The position numbers were made by a program, and so were the translations under genes. Source: Pseudoalteromonas viridis (lineage in GTDB: Bacteria; Pseudomonadota; Gammaproteobacteria; Enterobacterales; Alteromonadaceae). From it: 64,000 nt of DNA. The stretch lies in contig NZ_CP072425.1 of the NCBI RefSeq assembly GCF_017742995.1, forward strand, positions 682,001 to 746,000. Reading direction: 5' to 3'. Under the pieces are notes generated by a model that was given only the letters and a program-made list of their open reading frames with translations, was not told where the DNA came from and searched no databases. Position 1 is the first letter of the stretch; every line of letters begins with the position of its first letter. Positions 58,197-64,000 of this stretch are shown in pieces.

Positions 58197-59474
58197 TTAC
58201 AACCTAATATCAGCTTCTGATGGCTTTAATACGTGCTTAACATCGTATAAAACGTGATTTTCTTTACCGAATGAGCGCAATTTCTGCTCACCCATTTCTT
58301 TTAACTCTGAATGGTCTACAGCCAATACAACGCCGTCGTATTTACCCTCTTCAAGCTCAGTAATTAAATCAATGCCGTACTCATGCTTAACTTCTTCTGG
58401 GTTCGCCCAATCATCATAAACATCAACTGACATATTAAAGTCTTGTAATTCTTTAACGATGTCGATGATTTTAGTGTTGCGAACATCCGGGCAATCACCT
58501 TTAAAAGTGAAACCTAGGATAAGTACTTTTGCTTCGTCGATATGAATTTTCTTGCTTGATAGCTTTTTAACAAGCTGGGTAGCTACATACTCACCCATAC
58601 CGTCGTTGATTCGACGACCAGCCAAAATCACTTCTGGACGATAACCAACTTCTTGTGCTTTATGTGTAAGGTAATAAGGGTCAACACTGATACAGTGACC
58701 ACCAACCAAGCCTGGCTTGAACTTCAAGAAGTTCCACTTTGTACCCGCAGCATTCAGTACTTCTTCGGTATCAATGTCTAAGCGGTTAAAGATTTTTGCA
58801 AACTCATTAATGATCGCAATATTTAAATCGCGCTGCGTGTTTTCAATGACCTTAGCAGCTTCAGCTACTTTAATTGAGCTTGCCTTGTGTGTGCCAGCCT
58901 CAACAATTGAGCCATATAACGCATCTACGAAATCAGCAACTTCAGGCGTTGAGCCTGACGTAATCTTCATGATTTTTGTAAGCGTATTTACTTTGTCACC
59001 TGGGTTAATACGCTCAGGCGAGTACCCTGCGAAAAAGTCCTGGTTAAATGTTAAACCTGATACTTTTTCAATAATAGGCAAACATACCTCTTCTGTTGCA
59101 CCTGGGTAAACCGTTGATTCATAAATCACAACGTCACCTTTATTTACATACTCACCTAGCATTTCTGAGGCTTTTTGTAGTGGCGTTAAATCTGGTGCAT
59201 TATTGTCGTCTATTGGTGTAGGGACCGTAACGATGTAAACCATGCTATCTGCAAGCTCACTCTTATTGCTTGCAAAGCGCAATGATGTAGCAGCTTGAAG
59301 CTCTTCATCTGAAACTTCCATTGTTGAGTCATGACCAGATTTCAACTCTTCAACTCGTGCAGAGTTAATGTCAAATCCTAATACATTAAATTTCTTTGAT
59401 AACTCAACTGCCAAAGGAAGGCCTACATAACCAAGGCCGATAATGGCAATTCGCGTATCTGAGTTTGGAAACAT
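58197..59474 (-). CDS. wbpA: UDP-GlcNAc 6-dehydrogenase, WbpA/TviB-like
   Basis: The 425 residue product oxidises C6 of a UDP-hexosamine. It has [20 protein letters not shown] (NAD site), [13 protein letters not shown], the [11 protein letters not shown] segment, the catalytic Cys in [15 protein letters not shown] and [15 protein letters not shown]. TviB/WbpA-type dehydrogenases match best. I choose the ATG at 59474 over the GTG at 59480, because the GGAAG site sits at the better distance. Confidence 0.93.
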   Translation of the reverse strand: MFPNSDTRIAIIGLGYVGLPLAVELSKKFNVLGFDINSARVEELKSGHDSTMEVSDEELQAATSLRFASNKSELADSMVYIVTVPTPIDDNNAPDLTPLQKASEMLGEYVNKGDVVIYESTVYPGATEEVCLPIIEKVSGLTFNQDFFAGYSPERINPGDKVNTLTKIMKITSGSTPEVADFVDALYGSIVEAGTHKASSIKVAEAAKVIENTQRDLNIAIINEFAKIFNRLDIDTEEVLNAAGTKWNFLKFKPGLVGGHCISVDPYYLTHKAQEVGYRPEVILAGRRINDGMGEYVATQLVKKLSSKKIHIDEAKVLILGFTFKGDCPDVRNTKIIDIVKELQDFNMSVDVYDDWANPEEVKHEYGIDLITELEEGKYDGVVLAVDHSELKEMGEQKLRSFGKENHVLYDVKHVLKPSEADIRL

Positions 59475-59498
59475 TATCACATTCTTCCTAAATGAAAT

Positions 59499-61748
59499 TT
59501 ATTTATCTGATTTATATTCGTAATTGTAATAGCCGTAGTAACCATAAGCATTACTAGCTTTTTTCACTACGCCGTTGAATACCACGCCTTTTACGTCGAT
59601 ACCATTTTGTTCAAAACGGTTTCTTGTAAGTTCAAGTTCTTTGACATGATTCTGACCAAAACGAGTTACAAGGAGCGTACAGCCAGAATGAGCACTTACT
59701 ATAGCTGGATCAGTAACAGCTAAAATTGGTGGCGTATCTATAATGACTAAATCGTATTTTTCGCTTACTTCGTTAACGAGTTTCGAAAAGTTTTCGTGCA
59801 TTAATAACTCGGAAGGGTTTGGCGGTATTTGACCTCGAGTCATTACATCCAAGTTTTCAACCTGACTTTGTTTAGTGGCTTGCTCTAGATTAATTCTGCC
59901 GGAGAGGTAGTCACTTAAGCCGTTGTCCCATTGCATACCAAACTGGGTTTGTAAGTAACCCTTGCGCATATCGGCATCAATTATAAGTACCTTCTTATCG
60001 CTCTGGGCCAATACCGACGCCAAGTTTACTGAGACAAATGATTTACCCACACCTGGGCTTGGGCCTGATATGGCAATGACATTGTTTTTCGCTTCCATCA
60101 TTGCGAAGTGCAAGCTTGTACGTAAGCTACGGAGCGCTTCAATCGACAAGTCAGCAGGGTTATCTATGGCGAGAATAGATTTTGCTTTGGCAGTTTTACC
60201 TTTACGGGCTTTAGCGAAGCCCGTTAGTTTAACTTGGTACTCTGAGTAAGGTACGCTGGCATAAACAGGTAAACCTAACGCTTCTATCTCACTTGGATCT
60301 TCAATACCTTTGTGTAGTGATTTTTGCACTAGCACTATAGCAACGGCAATCAAACCACCGAGTAAAGTCGCCATTACCACGATTAGTGCTTTTTTCGGTT
60401 TAACCGGCGCCGAGACATTTACTTCTGCAGTATCAATAATTCTTACATTACCGACTGTACCTGCCCTTACTATGTCCAGTTCTTGAGATTTAGCCAACAG
60501 CATGGTGTAGATTTCATTGTTAACCTCTACATCTCTCGTCAATCTCAATAGCTCTTGTTGTGTTTCTGGCAAAACTTGAACTTCAGAGCTCAGCTTTCGC
60601 TTTTGCTCTTGAATCGCATTGATTTGCTCTATAATACCTTGATAAGAAGGGTGGTCTCGCTTAAATTTTCTCGCTAGCTCTAAACGCTTTAGCTCCAGTT
60701 CTTGCAATTTAGTTTCAAGCTTAACTATTTGCTCTAAAACGGCCTGCGTTTCAAGTGTAATATCGACCGATTGCTGCTGCACTTGATAAGCGTTGAATTT
60801 CTGCTCTGCGGCCTCAAGCTGCTTTTTCACTATAGGAAGCTGAACATTCAAGAACTCAAGAGAATTTTGTGCTTCTGCGCTGTTTCTATCTACGTTTCTT
60901 TTGACATAAATACTTGCTACTTTATTTAAAACATTTTCGGCATACTCAGGGTCTGTATGTTGCAAGCTTAAATTGATGATGCCCGAATCTTGACCCTTTT
61001 CAGCGGCACCTATTAAAGATTGCAAATGTAGAATCATGCTAAGTCGATCAACTTTAAGCAACTCAAACTCAGTGTTTGGTCGAGCTGAAAGGGATTTAAT
61101 CGTTAAGCTTAAATTCTCAGTTTTGGCTTCCTCACCTACTTTACCCGTTAGAATAACTTCACCAGATTCAGTAGAAAGCTTATATTTTTTTTCCCCTAGT
61201 GCCGTAACAATAAAAGTCCTACCGATTAAATTATTTTTGACTTCAAACCGAAAGACATCTATCTCTTCCCCACCCCAAGCATAACTATCCAAGCCAAATA
61301 CTGGTGAGTTAAAAGGGTGACTCTCAGAAGGTGAAAACAAACGAAATGAACGATTACCAAAAACAGGAAAGAGCTTGGGGTATGCAATTATATCAAGGTT
61401 TAAAGTATCAACAGCTTCACCAATAATGCTTCTAGATTTTAACAGTTCAATTTCAGTGACTGCAGCAGATGAGGATTCAAACATTCCTCCTAACTCGTCA
61501 AACCCAGGAACTGACCCACCTTTTTCTTCAACCTGTATCATTGCCGTAGCTTGATATACGGGAGGGCTAAACACAGCAAAAGAAATTCCTGCGAAAGCGA
61601 AGAGCGCAGTAAACACGACGATAAATATTTTTCTGTCTAACAATGCGCCAAACAGAGCCATCAAATCGATTTCTTGCACTTGTTTAATGGACTGCTTTTG
61701 TTGCGAGTCACTTAGTAGGTTTGACTGAGCGTTCATTGACTCTTTCAT
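59499..61748 (-). CDS. wzc: Wzc-type tyrosine autokinase and chain-length regulator
   Basis: The product (about 749 residues) has a Wzz domain with two TM segments (about 45-63 and 455-475), a long coiled coil between (about 290-405), and a BY-kinase domain (about 540-730) with Walker A GPSPGVGKSFVSVN, Walker A' VLIIDADMRKGYL and Walker B YDLVIIDTPPI. The tail has seven tyrosines (NAYGYYGYYNYEYK). It acts with Wza and Wzb in polymer length and export. An ATG at 61736 is the alternative start. Confidence 0.93.
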   Translation of the reverse strand: MKESMNAQSNLLSDSQQKQSIKQVQEIDLMALFGALLDRKIFIVVFTALFAFAGISFAVFSPPVYQATAMIQVEEKGGSVPGFDELGGMFESSSAAVTEIELLKSRSIIGEAVDTLNLDIIAYPKLFPVFGNRSFRLFSPSESHPFNSPVFGLDSYAWGGEEIDVFRFEVKNNLIGRTFIVTALGEKKYKLSTESGEVILTGKVGEEAKTENLSLTIKSLSARPNTEFELLKVDRLSMILHLQSLIGAAEKGQDSGIINLSLQHTDPEYAENVLNKVASIYVKRNVDRNSAEAQNSLEFLNVQLPIVKKQLEAAEQKFNAYQVQQQSVDITLETQAVLEQIVKLETKLQELELKRLELARKFKRDHPSYQGIIEQINAIQEQKRKLSSEVQVLPETQQELLRLTRDVEVNNEIYTMLLAKSQELDIVRAGTVGNVRIIDTAEVNVSAPVKPKKALIVVMATLLGGLIAVAIVLVQKSLHKGIEDPSEIEALGLPVYASVPYSEYQVKLTGFAKARKGKTAKAKSILAIDNPADLSIEALRSLRTSLHFAMMEAKNNVIAISGPSPGVGKSFVSVNLASVLAQSDKKVLIIDADMRKGYLQTQFGMQWDNGLSDYLSGRINLEQATKQSQVENLDVMTRGQIPPNPSELLMHENFSKLVNEVSEKYDLVIIDTPPILAVTDPAIVSAHSGCTLLVTRFGQNHVKELELTRNRFEQNGIDVKGVVFNGVVKKASNAYGYYGYYNYEYKSDK

Positions 61749-61750
61749 CC

Positions 61751-62185
61751 TTATAAATACTTCTGCCAAGCGCTACATGCGCTATCGATTAATTCGTACA
61801 CATGCTCGAAAGCTTCACGGCTTTGGCGGTATGGATCGGGCACTTCTTTATCACCCAACCACTTACCTAACAGGAACGTCTTACCACGCGCTTGAGGATA
61901 ACGGGCACACAAATCTTCAAGATGACGCTTTTCCATCACCAAAATCACGCTATTATGGGTGACCAGACTTGTGCTTAATTGCTGACCTTTATGTTCAGAC
62001 ATATCAATACCATGCTGGAGAGCGAGCTCTTGCGCAAAGCTATCGGCTGATTTACCTTCAAGTGCGGTTAAACCTGCTGAACTCACTTTAACATTTTTAC
62101 CAGAGAGCTTACTCTTCAACACATACTCAGCGGTGGGACTTCGGCAAATATTACCTGCACATACCATTAAAATACTATCGAACAT
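61751..62185 (-). CDS. wzb: Low-molecular-weight protein tyrosine phosphatase Wzb
   Basis: The 144 residue product starts MFDSILMVCAGNICRSPTAE, with the catalytic C-x5-R loop (CAGNICRS) and the late general acid Asp in KEVPDPYRQSREAFEHV. It dephosphorylates the Wzc tail. The gene lies between wza (13 bp gap) and wzc (next gene starts 2 bp after its stop), the standard wza-wzb-wzc order. Confidence 0.96.
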   Translation of the reverse strand: MFDSILMVCAGNICRSPTAEYVLKSKLSGKNVKVSSAGLTALEGKSADSFAQELALQHGIDMSEHKGQQLSTSLVTHNSVILVMEKRHLEDLCARYPQARGKTFLLGKWLGDKEVPDPYRQSREAFEHVYELIDSACSAWQKYL

Positions 62186-62198
62186 ATTGCATTGCCTA

Positions 62199-63326
62199 CT
62201 ACTGGTTATCTATGTCTTGTACACTATCGACGGTTGTTAACGCTGGTAACAACAGGCTGATAACTTTGTTCCAACGGGCTAATGGGGCGCTGGTTACGTA
62301 AACAATGTCTTGAGGATCGAGCTCAAATTGCTCGGCTAACACTAATGAGGCAACATTTTTTGCGTTAAGCTGATATACGTCGGCAATTACACCGTCTTTT
62401 TCAAAGTCGCGCTTGCGCAGTACAAAGATACCGTTAGCGTCTGCAGAACGCTCGTTAATGCCACCGGCTTCACTAAGCGCTTCGGCAAGGTTTAAACCAT
62501 AACGATTAACTTCAACAGTGCCTACACGATTTACTTCACCTAGAACATATACGTTTCTTCGATCGTTACGCGCGACATGCACAATGTCACCGTGTTGTAA
62601 CAATCGGTTTTGAGAGATGTCGCCTTTGGAGTAAAAGTCATCTAAACGGATCACTTCAGTTGTATTACCACGGGTAAATGTGACCGTTTGCCAATCGGCA
62701 CGTTCATTTAAGCCGCCGGCTTGATTTAACGCATCGATTAAAGTGAGAGGGGTTTCTGTGACAGGGTAAACACCTGGCGTTTTGACCTCACCAGTTACAT
62801 AGGCTTTCTGACTATAAAATCCTACTACCTTTACATCAACTTGCGGATCTTCAATGACTCGACTTAGACGCTTAACCAATTCTTCACGTACTTCTGAAAT
62901 CGTTTTACCAGCGGCTTGAACCTTAGGGGCATAAGCGTAGGTTATCGTCCCATCAGCTTGAACTTTAAATCCGTCAAACTCCGCTGAGCGCTGAACAGCT
63001 GCGGGAATGGTTAACTCAGGGTGATCCCAGACCCCAATGGTGAGTACATCGCCAATCCCGAGTTTGTATTCGTAATTAGAAAGATCCAGACCTTTTGCTC
63101 GACCGACCGAGCCTTTTTCGGAAACTAAATTTTGATATTGAGCTTTTTGCTGAGAGAGTAGCGCTGAATCTATGAGTTGGATGTTTACTTTTTCTAGTTC
63201 CTTTTCAAGGTACTCTGTTTGCTCACCTTGTTTTAGTCCTTCAAAATGGCTGCCAGGTACAATTGTGCAGCCGCTCATTGCCAGAAAACATGCTGAAGCA
63301 ATGAAAGTTTTATAGCGTTGCGCCAT
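62199..63326 (-). CDS. wza: Wza-type outer-membrane polysaccharide export lipoprotein
   Basis: The 375 residue product starts with a lipoprotein signal whose lipobox MSGC lies at about 17-20 (ACFLAMSGCTIVPG). It has the poly-export motif YKLGIGDVLTIGVWDHPEL and two SLBB-type domains (KAYVTGEVKTPGVYPV and RNVYVLGEVNRVGTVEV). The C-terminal amphipathic helix SAPLARWNKVISLLLPAL would form the outer pore. It is the first gene of the locus, with an AGGAAG ribosome site. Confidence 0.95.
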   Translation of the reverse strand: MAQRYKTFIASACFLAMSGCTIVPGSHFEGLKQGEQTEYLEKELEKVNIQLIDSALLSQQKAQYQNLVSEKGSVGRAKGLDLSNYEYKLGIGDVLTIGVWDHPELTIPAAVQRSAEFDGFKVQADGTITYAYAPKVQAAGKTISEVREELVKRLSRVIEDPQVDVKVVGFYSQKAYVTGEVKTPGVYPVTETPLTLIDALNQAGGLNERADWQTVTFTRGNTTEVIRLDDFYSKGDISQNRLLQHGDIVHVARNDRRNVYVLGEVNRVGTVEVNRYGLNLAEALSEAGGINERSADANGIFVLRKRDFEKDGVIADVYQLNAKNVASLVLAEQFELDPQDIVYVTSAPLARWNKVISLLLPALTTVDSVQDIDNQ

Positions 63327-63388
63327 CCGTTCTTCCTAAAATCTTTCTGATTTAGCTTTTTTCTAAAGCCTTTTTCTAAAGGTCATCA

Positions 63389-63417
63389 ATTAAACCATTT
63401 GTGGATTTTGTTAGCAA
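63389..63417 (-). promoter_or_regulatory. Possible sigma-70 promoter of wza
   Basis: On the minus strand TTGCTA, then exactly 17 bp, then TTTAAT, matches the -35 and -10 consensus at four and five of six positions. It would give a leader of about 55 nt before wza. No JUMPStart/ops element for RfaH is seen nearby. Confidence 0.4.
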
Positions 63418-63595
63418 GTAATAGGTGTGTGAATTTTTATGTAGGCATTGGCAGCAGCGGAGTTCATTCAGTGCTATCAGTCATGATATCAATGCGCCGG
63501 GTCCGGTAGGTGTCGGCCTATGACTAACCGTCAGCTTTGTACTAAGTTACGCTTGAACGAACAACTCTAAGTTGGTACGAGCGAAGTGCAGAGCT

Positions 63596-64000
63596 GGCTG
63601 TTCATTACTGACCAAGTATCAGTATTCCGGAGGCATTAATATCATGGTTGATAGCACCGGTTTGAAGGTATACGGAAACGGCGAGTGGCACGTAATAAAA
63701 CACGGCGCAAACAAACGCCGGACATGGCGAAAGCTGCATCTGGCCATTGATGCAAATACACTCCAAATCGGTAGGCACTGAGTTATCTACAATCTCCGTA
63801 GCCGATTCAGAAGTTCTGGGTGGTTTACTCAGACCACTACGCAGGAAGATCAGCTCGGTAAAAGCGGATGGTGCTTATGATACCCGAGGCTGTTATGCCG
63901 AGGTGGCAGCCAAAAAAGGCCGACGCAGCGATCCCACCGAGGTGCAACGCGCAGTTGCGGGAGGGTGAACATGCTCAAGTGAAAGTGCTCAATAGAATGG
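63596..64000 (+). pseudogene. IS5-family transposase, frameshifted (runs to window edge)
   Basis: The plus strand encodes INIMVDSTGLKVYGNGEWHV and KRRTWRKLHLAIDANTLQI, then shifts frame at about 63770 to ELSTISVADSEVLGGLLRPL and GAYDTRGCYAEVAAKKG, and shifts again near 63925 to AAIPPRCNAQLREGEHAQ. These are the first and second Asp regions (VDST, DGAYD) of an IS5-type DDE transposase. The N-terminal part is missing and there are two frameshifts, so it is inactive. The C-terminal end is outside the window. Confidence 0.85.

Overview
The window reads as a chromosomal segment of a marine gammaproteobacterium of the Alteromonadales, most likely Pseudoalteromonas. This is inferred from protein similarity recalled from memory and from gene neighbourhoods: obgE-rpmA-rplU//ispB, ampE-ampD//nadC-pil, cpxP//cpxRA and arcA/arcB. 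I found no tRNA, rRNA or CRISPR array.

Positions 1-36,900 are mostly core genome: ribosomal proteins L27/L21, ispB, yggX-mutY, trmB, rsmC, a CHASE8-type sensor kinase with a YfiR-like periplasmic partner, arcA facing arcB, folE2, mtnN with a divergent CbiB-like gene, tyrS//mepM, radA, a large double-PilZ protein, ampE-ampD//nadC, and a type IV pilus locus in the order pilA-pilC-pilD-coaE-pilB-yacG. Next comes a Cpx locus (cpxP//cpxR-cpxA) whose divergent promoter carries a perfect GTAAA-N5-GTAAA CpxR box, then a lysophospholipase-like gene, a cation efflux gene, trmL and hpf.

Positions 37,000-63,400 hold a surface-polysaccharide locus, all on the minus strand. It starts at wza-wzb-wzc (63.3 kb) and runs down to a WbpM-type dehydratase (39.5 kb), with a YjbH-family outer-membrane protein gene beyond. 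The first block (58.2-54.5 kb) encodes all five enzymes of the Pseudomonas aeruginosa WbpA/B/E/D/I route to UDP-ManNAc3NAcA. A second block (51.7-49.1 kb) encodes HisH2, HisF2 and WbpG homologues, which in P. aeruginosa convert an acetamido group to acetamidino. Between them lies an SDR/aminotransferase/acyltransferase trio for an additional, unassigned N-acyl amino sugar. An AT-rich stretch (about 43.3-47.9 kb) carries glycosyltransferases, a Wzy-like polymerase and a 4-reductase-like SDR. A PglC-type phosphoglycosyl transferase and the WbpM-like dehydratase finish the locus and suggest that the repeat unit starts on a QuiNAc- or FucNAc-type sugar. No Wzx flippase is visible.

The locus is marked by insertion-sequence decay. 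Three different transposase remnants (ISAs1-, IS5- and IS481-like) lie between the dehydratase and the phosphoglycosyl transferase, and a frameshifted IS5-like transposase lies upstream of wza at the right edge. The most interesting material is the composite amino/amidino-sugar locus, the CHASE8 kinase-YfiR pair next to arcA, the displaced pilB, and a possible small RNA near 37.0 kb.
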